Shown here in pieces: positions 7,108 to 15,087 of a stretch of DNA of 15,739 bases. The notes under the pieces were generated by a model, which worked only from the letters and a program-made list of their open reading frames with translations, was not told the origin of the DNA and did not search any database. This stretch comes from an uncultured Sulfurovum sp. (lineage in GTDB: Bacteria; Campylobacterota; Campylobacteria; Campylobacterales; Sulfurovaceae). The position numbers and the translations under genes are program-made. Location: assembly GCA_947313765.1 (NCBI GenBank), contig CAMZNQ010000273.1, positions 1 to 15,739 on the forward strand. Reading direction: 5' to 3'. Position 1 is the stretch's first letter; the number at the start of each line of letters is the position of its first letter.

Positions 7108-9174
7108 TTATATACCTTGTGAAGAGAATTCTTGATTTTGTGATATACCACCAAATGGATTGAGTCTTAACTCAAAAAAAATTATATTATTTCTAAAATT
7201 ATCTACAATGTTAGGTATCCTCTCTTGTCCTAGAGAGAGTTTAGCACTCCAACATTTTTTTCTATGACTCCAGCCAATATCCCATTGATGATTAAAATTT
7301 TGTTTTAAATCATAATCATAATCAAAAAACCACTGATTATTATTATTGTAATTGTGGATAAATGAACCACTAATAAAACTTGTTGCTTTATCTTTTTCTA
7401 TAAAGTCATTATTATAGAAATGTGTTAATATTATATCATAGTTCCTTTGATTATAAGTAAGAGAATTAGTTAATGAGTGAATTTTATCTTTATCTAAAGA
7501 GTAAAATAGATTTGAATATATCTCAAAATCACTCTGCTTATAAGAGAACTCATTATTAATATCCCCCTTATCTAAATTCTCTTTTGGGTACTCAACTAGT
7601 GCTACTCTATTAAAAAGATTCATATCTAAATCTCTATTATAGTAAAATTGACTTACTCCCATTGCTAATTTCTCTCTTTTAGTCTCTGTTACAAACAGCT
7701 CCTTTTGGTTACTATTTAGTTCATTATATGTAGTTGGCTCTTCATTTTCTAAACTTGGTCTAGTATATTCAATATAGGGATGAATAGTGTGTATATTATC
7801 TCCATACGATTTTATTAAATCACTAGATAACTCAACAACATGATAATTTCTATAGAAACGATAACGTTCACTACTATATCCTAAGTTTGAAAAAAATACA
7901 TCAGATAGATATAGATTTTCAGATACTGAAAAATCTAAATAGTCATCAAAAAAAGAGTGATGAAAAGTGATAGGTAGAGAGAACTCCATTTGAGTAGCTC
8001 TACTACCTTTTAAACGTGTATAGTTGTGTACTTTTGCATCAAAAGAGTAGAAAATCTGATTTGTAAAAAACTCTTTTAAAGAGTGATGGTATTGTAAAGT
8101 TGGTAACTCTTGAAGTGTTTCACTATTACTCTCTTTACTTGTATCAATATAGAGTTTTGAGTATAATCCAAAGTAGTTATCTTCATTGTGCAAAAAGGCA
8201 TTAAATCTTGATTCAATAAGATTAGAATTTACTATAGAAGAGGCTGATTTTTTCTGTAAATTTAGATACTCTAAATCATTTAAATATGTAGAGTTTACAT
8301 ATAATCCACTCTCATACCCATCAAATAAATCACTTTTTGCCATAAAATCTCTGGAGTTATATTGAACTTCAAAACCATAATGTTCAGAATGTAGATGATT
8401 CTCATTACTAAACTCTCTAAAATTTTGAAAATAACCTGTTCTAAAAACTCCTGATGAGTGATTTGAATCTACAAAACGAGCTGTAATATGCCCTCCATAT
8501 CCTCTGCTTGTTCTAATTTGAGGATTAAATTCAACATCAAAATTATTAGTAGGTGCATAAAAATATGGTTGTTGATAAATAAAACCATCTTTTTGAGATA
8601 GTTGAAAAGTGGGAAAGAGTAGCCCTGTAGTTCTCTTATTTACAGTAGGAAAAGCCATATAGGGAAGATACAAAATTGTTGTATCGAAAAAACGTACTTT
8701 TGCATCTTTTAAAGTGATAAATTCTCTATTTTTACGAAAGTGAGCCTCTTTAAACTCAATTGTCCAATCGGGGTCACTTTTATTACAAGATGATAGTTTA
8801 GAGTTAAATATCTTGTAATGCTCCTTTTTTCTAGTTGCTTTTTTTGCCTCTATCCAAAGATTCTGCTCTGTAGTAATTAAAAACTCTTTAAATTCAATAT
8901 TTTTACTCTCTGTATTGATGATAAGTCTATCTGAAGAGGCTCTATTCTCCTCTTCTCCTAACATCTCAACATTACCTTTTAAAGTTAGTATGGAGCTATT
9001 TTTATCATAAGTTACATAGTTTGCATGTAATAAATCCCCATCATAGAGAATCAATACATCTCCACTAGCTCTAAGATAATCTTTTGTAGCTCTAACCTCT
9101 TTTGCAAAAACTTCTATCTGCTCTTTTGAGACAAGAGATAGAGTAAAAAAGCTATAAAATATAAAGTAACGCAT
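7108..9174 (-). CDS. lptD: LPS-assembly outer membrane protein LptD
   Basis: LptD, with LptE, inserts lipopolysaccharide into the outer leaflet of the outer membrane. The 688-residue protein has a short N-terminal hydrophobic leader (1-16). An OstA/LptA-like beta-jellyroll follows (about 18-125; ASGDVLILYDGDLLHANYV, LTLKGNVEM). Next is the LptD linker (SSCNKSDPDW, 128-137; YLPYMAFPTVNKRTTGLLFP, about 177-196), then a long beta-barrel rich in aromatic and Asn residues. Only two cysteines occur, C130 and C641. By position they match E. coli C173 and C725, so one jellyroll-barrel disulfide is possible where E. coli has two. A strong AGGAG site lies 4 nt before the ATG. The gene follows purD by 23 nt and precedes the MCE gene by 3 nt, so the operon groups two outer-membrane lipid functions. 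Confidence 0.92.
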   Translation of the reverse strand: MRYFIFYSFFTLSLVSKEQIEVFAKEVRATKDYLRASGDVLILYDGDLLHANYVTYDKNSSILTLKGNVEMLGEEENRASSDRLIINTESKNIEFKEFLITTEQNLWIEAKKATRKKEHYKIFNSKLSSCNKSDPDWTIEFKEAHFRKNREFITLKDAKVRFFDTTILYLPYMAFPTVNKRTTGLLFPTFQLSQKDGFIYQQPYFYAPTNNFDVEFNPQIRTSRGYGGHITARFVDSNHSSGVFRTGYFQNFREFSNENHLHSEHYGFEVQYNSRDFMAKSDLFDGYESGLYVNSTYLNDLEYLNLQKKSASSIVNSNLIESRFNAFLHNEDNYFGLYSKLYIDTSKESNSETLQELPTLQYHHSLKEFFTNQIFYSFDAKVHNYTRLKGSRATQMEFSLPITFHHSFFDDYLDFSVSENLYLSDVFFSNLGYSSERYRFYRNYHVVELSSDLIKSYGDNIHTIHPYIEYTRPSLENEEPTTYNELNSNQKELFVTETKREKLAMGVSQFYYNRDLDMNLFNRVALVEYPKENLDKGDINNEFSYKQSDFEIYSNLFYSLDKDKIHSLTNSLTYNQRNYDIILTHFYNNDFIEKDKATSFISGSFIHNYNNNNQWFFDYDYDLKQNFNHQWDIGWSHRKKCWSAKLSLGQERIPNIVDNFRNNIIFFELRLNPFGGISQNQEFSSQGI

Positions 9175-9197
9175 CTATCTCCTAAAGATTTTTTTAA

Positions 9198-10469
9198 TTA
9201 TAAAACTTGATAAGCAATATCTGTTCTACAATGCTTTCCTGCAAAGTGTACTTGACCTACTAACATATATGCACGTTGTTGAGCCTCTTTAATGGTATCT
9301 CCTAATCCTATACAGACCAATACACGACCACCTGTTGCTAAAAGTTTTCCATCCTCATCTCTACTAACTCCTGCATAAGAGATATGTGCATGTTCAGCAA
9401 AAATTTCATCATGAACAATATCATCAACAATTATCTCTGCAGGAGCAGAACTCTTGTAAGGGTAATCTTTAGATGCCATAACCACACCCACAGCAAACTT
9501 ATCATGAAACTCTAGTTCTAAATTTTTAAGGTCATTTGTTGCACCTTTATAGAAGATATCTAAAACAGAAGATTTAATAAGTGGCATAAGCTCTTCACAC
9601 TCTGGGTCTCCAAAACGTACATTATACTCTAAGATAATTGGTTCACCATCAACTACCATTACACCAATAAAAAGAACCCCTTTAAATGGTGTTCCCTCCT
9701 CTTTCATCCCTTTTAGTGTAGGTTTGATTACTCTCTCATCTAATTTTCTATAAATCTCATCATTTACTAAAGGAGTTGGAGCATAAGCACCCATTCCTCC
9801 CGTATTTGGTCCTTTATCATCATTTAAAAGTCGTTTGTGGTCTTGTGCAGCAGGAAGTACAACATAGTCATCTCCATCACAAAGAGCAAATACAGATAGT
9901 TCATAACCATCTAAAAACTCCTCAACCACAATAGATTTACCTGCATCTCCAAAAGAGTCTCCAGATAGCATCTCTCCAACTGCTTTTTTCGCCTCATCAT
10001 GGCTTTGAGCAATAATAACACCTTTACCACCACAAAGTCCATCAGCCTTCACAACAATAGGAGCTTCAAGCGACATAATAAACTTATACGCCTCTTCAAT
10101 AGAGTCTGTCTCAATGTACTTAGCTGTAGGAACATTATGACGTGCTAAAAAATTCTTCATAAATATTTTAGAACCCTCAAGTTGAGATGCTTTAGCAGAT
10201 GGGCCAAATATATTTAACCCTCTCTCTTCAAATAGGTCAACAACCCCAGCTACCAAAGGAGCTTCAGGGCCTACAATAGTAAGCTCTACATCATTCGCTT
10301 CACAAAAATCTGCCAACTCATTAAAATCAGATATATCTAAGTTCTCTCCCAACTCATCTGTTGCACCATTACCTGGAGCGAAATATAACTTAGATACTTT
10401 TTCATCTTTTTTAAGAGCCATTCCTATAGAGTACTCTCGCCCACCTGAACCAATTATTAATACATTCAC
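9198..10469 (-). CDS. purD: Phosphoribosylamine-glycine ligase (GAR synthetase)
   Basis: PurD makes glycinamide ribonucleotide from phosphoribosylamine, glycine and ATP, the second step of purine synthesis. From a GTG at 10467-10469 the protein has 423 residues. It shows the N-terminal GSGGRE (7-12), an ATP-grasp domain (about 95-290) with VVKADGLCGGKGV, GPNTGGMGAY and LEYNVRFGDPE (280-290), and a C-terminal domain ending in CRTDIAYQVL. I prefer the GTG start over the ATG at 10487. It gives the usual MNVLIIGSGGRE N-terminus and has GGAG (10479-10482) 9 nt upstream, while the ATG lies too close to the -10 box at 10501-10506. It is the first gene of the operon with lptD, the MCE gene and pnp, and lies directly downstream of the 6S RNA. 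Confidence 0.95.
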   Translation of the reverse strand: MNVLIIGSGGREYSIGMALKKDEKVSKLYFAPGNGATDELGENLDISDFNELADFCEANDVELTIVGPEAPLVAGVVDLFEERGLNIFGPSAKASQLEGSKIFMKNFLARHNVPTAKYIETDSIEEAYKFIMSLEAPIVVKADGLCGGKGVIIAQSHDEAKKAVGEMLSGDSFGDAGKSIVVEEFLDGYELSVFALCDGDDYVVLPAAQDHKRLLNDDKGPNTGGMGAYAPTPLVNDEIYRKLDERVIKPTLKGMKEEGTPFKGVLFIGVMVVDGEPIILEYNVRFGDPECEELMPLIKSSVLDIFYKGATNDLKNLELEFHDKFAVGVVMASKDYPYKSSAPAEIIVDDIVHDEIFAEHAHISYAGVSRDEDGKLLATGGRVLVCIGLGDTIKEAQQRAYMLVGQVHFAGKHCRTDIAYQVL

Positions 10470-10500
10470 TTGTAAATTCTCCATCATTTTTATTAACGGG

Positions 10501-10520
10501 ATTATACACTATTGATTATA
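10501..10520 (-). promoter_or_regulatory. Promoter of the purD operon (two overlapping -10 boxes)
   Basis: Two TATAAT boxes lie on the minus strand, at 10501-10506 and 10515-10520. The first predicts a start near 10494 and a short leader with GGAG before the GTG start of purD. No clear -35 is visible. The stretch 10521-10635, between this promoter and the 6S RNA end, shows no ORF and no clear structure. Read-through from the 6S RNA into purD is possible, because no strong U-tract terminator is seen between them. Confidence 0.5.
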
Positions 10521-10635
10521 CGAATTAGATTTATAGAAAAATAGAAGATTTGAATGAAAGAGAGAAATCAAGATAGTATTCAAAGGTATATTTAAGACTC
10601 TCTCTTCCAAAATATTTTTATTTGTAAAGAGATTT

Positions 10636-10824
10636 AACCCGAACAGCCGTTCTGTATAAGGTCGGCCCTAAAAAGCCAACGGTGTAGGAGAGAGCAATCT
10701 TTAGGGGACAGCTCCTCGTATAGTCTAGCTACACTCAAACGGAGTCATCCACACACCAATTAACTACATGTCCCACTATAGATAATGTTGGACCACAAAA
10801 AACAGTAGTCGAACTATTCAGGTT
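10636..10824 (-). ncRNA. ssrS: 6S RNA (RNA polymerase-binding regulator)
   Basis: 6S RNA mimics an open promoter and binds the housekeeping RNA polymerase holoenzyme, mostly in stationary phase. The G+C-rich, non-coding minus-strand stretch of about 189 nt folds by eye into the 6S layout. A 13-bp closing stem with G-U pairs joins the two ends (10812-10824 with 10636-10648; AACCTGAA pairs with TTCGGGTT). Short helices follow (CTGT/ACAG, GGTC/GACC), and then a large central bubble. A 6-bp hairpin GTTGGC/GCCGAC (10661-10680) lies on the 3' side of the bubble. The terminal arm has GGGACA paired with TGTCCC, flanked by TAG/CTA, and an ACTC/GAGT hairpin near its tip. Length, shape, own promoter and the position upstream of purD, which is known for Campylobacterota 6S RNA, all agree. 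The exact ends are inferred. Confidence 0.85.
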
Positions 10825-10830
10825 GATGGA

Positions 10831-10859
10831 ATTATAGCACTTTTTTAGATAAAAGTCAC
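10831..10859 (-). promoter_or_regulatory. Promoter of 6S RNA (extended -10)
   Basis: On the minus strand TGCTATAAT gives an extended -10 (TATAAT at 10831-10836). A GTGACT lies 17 bp upstream (10854-10859) and matches TTGACA at its central four bases. This is one of the best promoters in the window and places the start at about 10824-10825, exactly where the 6S closing stem begins. Confidence 0.75.
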
Positions 10860-10914
10860 TACTTTTTTATGTTTTTTTTTCTTCTTTTGCTTTTTTATAA
10901 AAAAAATTATCCCA

Positions 10915-10949
10915 TATAATATGTTGTCTTATGACTTTTATGCTAAAAT
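10915..10949 (+). promoter_or_regulatory. Promoter of the orphan ATPase gene
   Basis: Two -10-like elements face the ATPase gene: TATAAT at 10915-10920, and TGCTAAAAT (extended -10, core 10944-10949). The second would give a leader of about 25 nt. The promoter diverges from that of the 6S RNA about 80-110 bp away. The T-rich tract 10861-10910 between them shows no coding sequence. Confidence 0.45.
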
Positions 10950-10981
10950 TGTTAAGTAATAATTAACAAAATAGGATGTAT

Positions 10982-12181
10982 ATGCTTACTAATATAAGAA
11001 AATTAGAGAAAAGAGTACTAAAGTCATTAAATACCCACTACAAACGATACTTTTTTAAACGTATTGATTTCTCCTCTAAAATGGTCGCTATCGTCGGTTC
11101 AAGAGGAGTAGGAAAGACCACTTTTCTACTCCAACATCTTAAAGAGTTAAAAGAGCTATATCCTTCCCATAAATCACTCTACTTCTCTTATGACTATCCA
11201 ACAAATATAGATATAAAACTTTATGAACTAGCCGAAGAGTTTGCTAAAATAGGTGGAGAGCATCTGCTTGTTGATGAAATTCATAAATATAAAAATTTTG
11301 CCTTAGATTTAAAAGCCATCTATGACTTCTATCCTCAAATTAAAGTTATCTTTACAGGTTCATCTGCCACCTCAATCTATAATGCACAAGCCGACCTAAG
11401 TAGAAGAGCTGTTCTTTACCACATGAATGGACTCTCTTACAGAGAGTTTTTAGAGCTAAGATTAGATAAAAAGTTACCCTCTTTTTCATTGGAGGAGATA
11501 ACAACCAATAGCATTGAAATAGTTGATAAGTTAAGTGAAGAGTTTATACCATTAGAGTACTTTAATGAGTATCTAAAATATGGGTATTACCCTTTCTATT
11601 TTTCAGACAGAAACAACTATCTCAAACAGCTAACAGCTGTTGTCAATTTAACCATAGATGTAGATTTGGTAATGTTAGGAGCTATAAAACCAAATTTTGC
11701 AAACAAGCTAAAGAAGCTACTCAATGTTATCTGTTACAGTAAACCATTTGAATTAAACATCACAAAGGTATCGGCAAATATTGAGGTAAGTCGCAATACT
11801 CTCTATGCCTATTTAGGCCACTTAGAAAAAGGAGATTTGCTTACGGTTGTGGTTGATAATAAAAAAGGCTTAACTGCTCTTAGCAAACCAGAGAAGCTCT
11901 ATCTGAACAATACCAATCTATCTTATGCTCTTTGTGAAAATCCTGAAATAGGGACAATACGAGAGAGTTTTTTTGCCAATCAACTCAAAGAACAGAACAG
12001 TATAACCACCACTAAAAATGGAGATTTTATTGTTAATAACAGATATACATTTGAGATAGGTGGGAAAAACAAAGGGTTTAAACAGATAAAAGATATGGAG
12101 AACTCTTTTGTTGTTCAAGATACAGATTCCACTGAAAATAGTAAAAAAATCCCCCTTTGGTTATTTGGGTTTTTATATTAA
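10982..12181 (+). CDS. AAA+ ATPase with DUF4143 domain (orphan)
   Basis: From the ATG at 10982 the protein has 399 residues. Walker A is GSRGVGKT (39-46), Walker B is LLVDE (95-99) and a sensor-like IFTGSSA lies at 123-129. This is the AAA_14/DUF4143 family of P-loop ATPases. A winged-helix-like segment (about 255-290, SANIEVSRNTLYAYLGHLEKGDLL) follows. The C-terminal domain holds DFIVNNRYTFEIGGKNKGFKQI (348-369); its E...K spacing recalls the decayed PD-(D/E)XK fold of this family. I prefer this ATG over one 6 nt upstream, because AGGA (10973-10976) is correctly spaced for it and abuts the other. The function of the family is not settled. The gene stands alone, divergent from 6S RNA and convergent with hemD, whose end lies 1 nt away. 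Such genes are often mobile or patchily distributed. Confidence 0.82.
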   Translation: MLTNIRKLEKRVLKSLNTHYKRYFFKRIDFSSKMVAIVGSRGVGKTTFLLQHLKELKELYPSHKSLYFSYDYPTNIDIKLYELAEEFAKIGGEHLLVDEIHKYKNFALDLKAIYDFYPQIKVIFTGSSATSIYNAQADLSRRAVLYHMNGLSYREFLELRLDKKLPSFSLEEITTNSIEIVDKLSEEFIPLEYFNEYLKYGYYPFYFSDRNNYLKQLTAVVNLTIDVDLVMLGAIKPNFANKLKKLLNVICYSKPFELNITKVSANIEVSRNTLYAYLGHLEKGDLLTVVVDNKKGLTALSKPEKLYLNNTNLSYALCENPEIGTIRESFFANQLKEQNSITTTKNGDFIVNNRYTFEIGGKNKGFKQIKDMENSFVVQDTDSTENSKKIPLWLFGFLY

Positions 12182-12182
12182 A

Positions 12183-12815
12183 CTAAGCCATTAACTCCAT
12201 AGCTTTTTTCACACAAGCATCAATCAAAGGCTCATCTGCCACCACATAGTTACAATACGATGGTAGATGCTCTTTCGTCGCATGACCAATGAGAACAGCC
12301 ATGTAACTCTCATGCCACTCAAAATTTTTGAAAAAGCATTTAATGGTAGAGGGAGAGGTAAAGATGATAATGGCACTCTCTTTTGGTTTATCTTTTAAAG
12401 CATATTTCACACAAGAGGTTTCATAGATAATCTGCTCTTCTAATTTTATGCCACTCTTTGCTAAGTAAGCTCTGCTATCAAATGAGACCTCTTTTGGTCT
12501 AAGATAGAGTAGTTTTTTATCTGAAAAATTATTTAAAATATCTTTAGCTAAAACTTCTCCGTAAAACTCTTTTGGATAATAGATAACGCTTCCACCTAAA
12601 TCTTCAATCTTTCTCTTTGTTGCTCCACCAATGGCAACACAAGGGTAGTTTTTCCAATTTTCATCTATCTCATTAGCCGAAACCACAGCCTGTTTTGAGG
12701 TAAACATCAATGTGTCACAAGAGGAAAAATCTATCTTATCTACCACCAATGAAAACGCTATCATAGGCAGTGAGATTGTCCCCTCTTTTTTGAGAGGAGA
12801 GAGAAGATATATCAT
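12183..12815 (-). CDS. hemD: Uroporphyrinogen-III synthase
   Basis: HemD closes hydroxymethylbilane to uroporphyrinogen III with inversion of ring D, the branch point to heme, siroheme and cobalamin. The family is poorly conserved, but its typical spots are present in this 210-residue protein: LMFTSKQAVV (36-45), VAIGGATKRKIEDLGG (60-75), FTSPSTIKCFF (about 152-162) and IGHATKEHLPSYC near the C-terminus. The length is a little below the usual 240-260, mainly from a short N-terminal lobe. The start overlaps the end of the cation transporter gene by 4 nt (12812-12815), a sign of translational coupling. The gene converges with the ATPase gene, and no terminator is evident in the 1-nt gap. Confidence 0.85.
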   Translation of the reverse strand: MIYLLSPLKKEGTISLPMIAFSLVVDKIDFSSCDTLMFTSKQAVVSANEIDENWKNYPCVAIGGATKRKIEDLGGSVIYYPKEFYGEVLAKDILNNFSDKKLLYLRPKEVSFDSRAYLAKSGIKLEEQIIYETSCVKYALKDKPKESAIIIFTSPSTIKCFFKNFEWHESYMAVLIGHATKEHLPSYCNYVVADEPLIDACVKKAMELMA

Positions 12816-13729
12816 CTCTCTACTTGCCCCAATATTTTTCCCTCTGCTAAAGCATTATTTATATCTTCATCATCATAGGGGTCATAGTGAGGAGTAATAA
12901 TCCATTTTTTTTTACTATCAAGTAACATTATCTTATCTTCTATTTGGTCGGAGATTCTATGAGCCTCAATTAGATACATCTTAGGTGTTAAAACAAGATG
13001 AAACTCTACAAAGTTATTTGTTCCATCAGTTCTAGTTTTAAGCCAGTGGTAACCATTAACCTCTGGATGAGCAGATATAATATCTCTTATCTTATCAACC
13101 TCCTCTCTATCTAAAGCTCTATCAAGAAGTATCGCTATCCCCTCCTCTATTATCTCATAGGCAGAGTAGATAATATAGACTCCTATTCCAAATCCAAAAA
13201 GAGCATCCACCCACTCTAAACCTGTAAAATATACCACTCCTAAAGCGAGTAAAATAACACCATTGCTCCAAAGGTCTGTTTTGTAGTGTAGTGCATCAGA
13301 TTTAATAACTAAATTATCTGTCTCTTCTGCCACTTTTAAAAGGTATTGGACTAAGAAGAATGTAACAACAATAGAGATTACCATAACCGTAATGGCAGGA
13401 GTAAGTAGCTCTGTTTTTGCACCATGCATGGCTTTTTGGATAGATTCATAGATGATGTAGAGTCCAGAGATAGTAATAACCGTACCCTCTATCACTCCTG
13501 CTATTGCTTGAACCTTACCCTTTCCATATTGAAAATCTTCTGTTGCTTTCTCTTCTGACTTCTTAATGGCAAAGAAGTTAAAGATAGATATTAGTGTATC
13601 TAACAATGAGTCAATGGCAGAGGCTAAAACAGCTACCGAACCTGAAGCTACACCTATTGCAAACTTTATGATTGTAAGAATTGTAGCTATTGTAGTAGCA
13701 ACGACTGTGGCTCTTTTTTCTTTTGACAT
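12812..13729 (-). CDS. Cation diffusion facilitator (FieF/YiiP-like metal efflux)
   Basis: From the ATG at 13729 the protein has 305 residues: six hydrophobic segments (about 8-220) and a cytosolic C-terminal domain. CDF proteins export Zn2+, Fe2+ or similar ions in exchange for protons. The transport site matches E. coli FieF: D40xxxD44 in helix 2 (AIDSLLDT) and H148xxxD152 in helix 5 (HYKTD). The cytosolic binuclear site also seems kept: GYH228, EFH244 and PHYD (H281, D283). The third site of FieF (D68/H75) is not kept: the matching residues are Thr and Lys (YGKGK in place of FGHGK). The start is 1 nt after the stop of the DUF2130 gene; an ATG at 13738 is a near alternative, and a TTG at 13753 is unlikely. 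The exact metal cannot be read from the sequence. Confidence 0.88.
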   Translation of the reverse strand: MSKEKRATVVATTIATILTIIKFAIGVASGSVAVLASAIDSLLDTLISIFNFFAIKKSEEKATEDFQYGKGKVQAIAGVIEGTVITISGLYIIYESIQKAMHGAKTELLTPAITVMVISIVVTFFLVQYLLKVAEETDNLVIKSDALHYKTDLWSNGVILLALGVVYFTGLEWVDALFGFGIGVYIIYSAYEIIEEGIAILLDRALDREEVDKIRDIISAHPEVNGYHWLKTRTDGTNNFVEFHLVLTPKMYLIEAHRISDQIEDKIMLLDSKKKWIITPHYDPYDDEDINNALAEGKILGQVER

Positions 13730-13730
13730 T

Positions 13731-15035
13731 TTAAGCATCTCTCTCTCTTTCAAACATAGATTTCATTGTAGGATTACCATAAGTTAACTTTTTAATGGTT
13801 AAATCATTAGCTTTATCATTTGCCAATCGTAAATTTCTATCTGAAGACAACAGTTCATCTTTAACTTTTTGTAGATGGGTAATGCTCTTATCTATCTCAT
13901 CAATAGCTTTACTAAATTGTTTACTCGCCAATTGATAATTTCTAGCAAAACCTGTTTTGAATTTCTCTATCTTATCTTCAAAATTGGTAATATCCACATT
14001 CTGATTTCGAATTAGATTCAACTCTGCCTTATACTCCATTGCATTCATAGCAGAGTTTCTAAGAAGTGTAATTATGGGAATAAAAAATTGAGGACGAACC
14101 ACATACATCTTATCAAACTTATATGAGACATCAACAATCCCTACATTATACAATTCATTATCTCTCTCTAAAAGAGATACTAAAATAGCATACTCACACC
14201 CCTTTGCTTTACGGTCTTTATCGAGCTTTGCAAAAAAATCCTCATTTCTCTTTTTAGTTGCTGTCTCATCATTCTCATTTTTCATCTCAAACATAATTGA
14301 GATAATCTCATTCCCCTCTTCATCTAACTCTCTGTAGATGTAATCGCCTTTAGTCCCTTTGGTAGAATCATTATCTTTTTCAAAATAGGCATTTCTAAAT
14401 GCTGTAGCTCTAAGCTTATTAAATTCAATCTCACAATGTTGTTCTAGTGTCTCACCCACCATCTTTGTTGATAGGCTCTGTTTAAAGTTTTTTAGACGCT
14501 CTATCTCATCATCTTTCATGATAAGCAGATGTTTAAACTGCTCTTTAATTGATTTATCGGATAGCTCCTTTTGAGTATCTTTAATCTTCAACTCATTTTT
14601 AAGCTCATCACGCTCTTTCTCTATCTTTTTAGTAATCTCTGATAGCTCAAGCTCTTTTTCTATCTTTAAAGTTTGAAGTTTCAATTTCATCTCAGAGACT
14701 TTTCCATCTCGCTTTGATAACTCCTCCTGTATAGAATTTTTAATGTTAGCTTCTGCTAGTTTAATGGCACTCTCTTTCTCTTTTTGAGCGTTATCTATTT
14801 GAGATTGCATTTGAGTAAGTTTAGCATCTCTTTTTGCTAACTCTCTCTCTAAAGAGTTTTTAAGATTAGCCTCTGCTAACTCAACTGCACTCTCTTTCTC
14901 CTTTTGAGCAAGTGCCAATCTTGCTTTTAACTCTTTCTCAAATTCACGGTCATGAACCTGCTTAACAATATCTGCAAATCCAGCTTTATCTACTTTAAAA
15001 GCTGTTTTACAGTTTGGGCAAATAATCTCATTCAT
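13731..15035 (-). CDS. DUF2130 coiled-coil protein with a nuclease-like motif
   Basis: The 434-residue protein matches DUF2130. It starts with a short putative zinc motif, C6-P-N-C9. A long charged coiled coil follows (about 25-190). The DUF2130 core (about 190-330) contains KGD231YIYREL...IMFEM-K252. The spacing of D231, E250 and K252 (G-D...E-x-K) fits a PD-(D/E)XK nuclease-like site. The end is a second helical region (about 350-410). Within the coiled coil, residues 43-82 and 83-122 are a tandem repeat of 40 residues (both begin AQKEKESA). The function is unknown; a DNA-processing role is suggested by the motif only. It is the first of three closely packed genes: the CDF gene begins 1 nt after its stop. 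It starts 52 nt after the MidA-like gene. Confidence 0.82.
   Translation of the reverse strand: MNEIICPNCKTAFKVDKAGFADIVKQVHDREFEKELKARLALAQKEKESAVELAEANLKNSLERELAKRDAKLTQMQSQIDNAQKEKESAIKLAEANIKNSIQEELSKRDGKVSEMKLKLQTLKIEKELELSEITKKIEKERDELKNELKIKDTQKELSDKSIKEQFKHLLIMKDDEIERLKNFKQSLSTKMVGETLEQHCEIEFNKLRATAFRNAYFEKDNDSTKGTKGDYIYRELDEEGNEIISIMFEMKNENDETATKKRNEDFFAKLDKDRKAKGCEYAILVSLLERDNELYNVGIVDVSYKFDKMYVVRPQFFIPIITLLRNSAMNAMEYKAELNLIRNQNVDITNFEDKIEKFKTGFARNYQLASKQFSKAIDEIDKSITHLQKVKDELLSSDRNLRLANDKANDLTIKKLTYGNPTMKSMFERERDA
14670..14909 (-). repeat. Two tandem 120-bp repeats inside the DUF2130 gene
   Basis: Two in-frame 120-bp units (14790-14909 and 14670-14789) encode similar 40-residue coiled-coil segments: [20 protein letters not shown] and [20 protein letters not shown], each followed by a related tail with (E)L(A/S)KRD. 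On the plus strand the shared TCTCTTTCTC...TTTTGAGC blocks recur exactly 120 bp apart (14771 and 14891). The match weakens towards the end of the units, so the duplication is not brand new. Confidence 0.85.
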
Positions 15036-15087
15036 AATCTCTATCCCTAAAAGTTTAAATTGTCAAATATTACCCTAAATTTAACAT

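Noticed and set aside
10470..10487. ATG start of purD at 10487 (6 extra residues)
   Set aside because: It leaves only about 7 nt after the predicted transcription start and has no ribosome binding site. The GTG at 10469 has GGAG 9 nt upstream and gives the usual PurD N-terminus.
10976..10978. ATG at 10976 as the start of the ATPase gene
   Set aside because: The only AGGA overlaps it and cannot serve it; the ATG at 10982 is spaced correctly.
13730..13753. TTG start of the CDF gene at 13753
   Set aside because: It lies inside the end of the DUF2130 gene and adds a charged stretch that FieF-type proteins lack. ATGs at 13738 and 13729 are better.
15061..15066. TTGACA upstream of the DUF2130 gene as a -35 box
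   Set aside because: The -10 partner at the right spacing (TAGAGA) is weak and would put the start of transcription at the ATG itself. It is probably chance.
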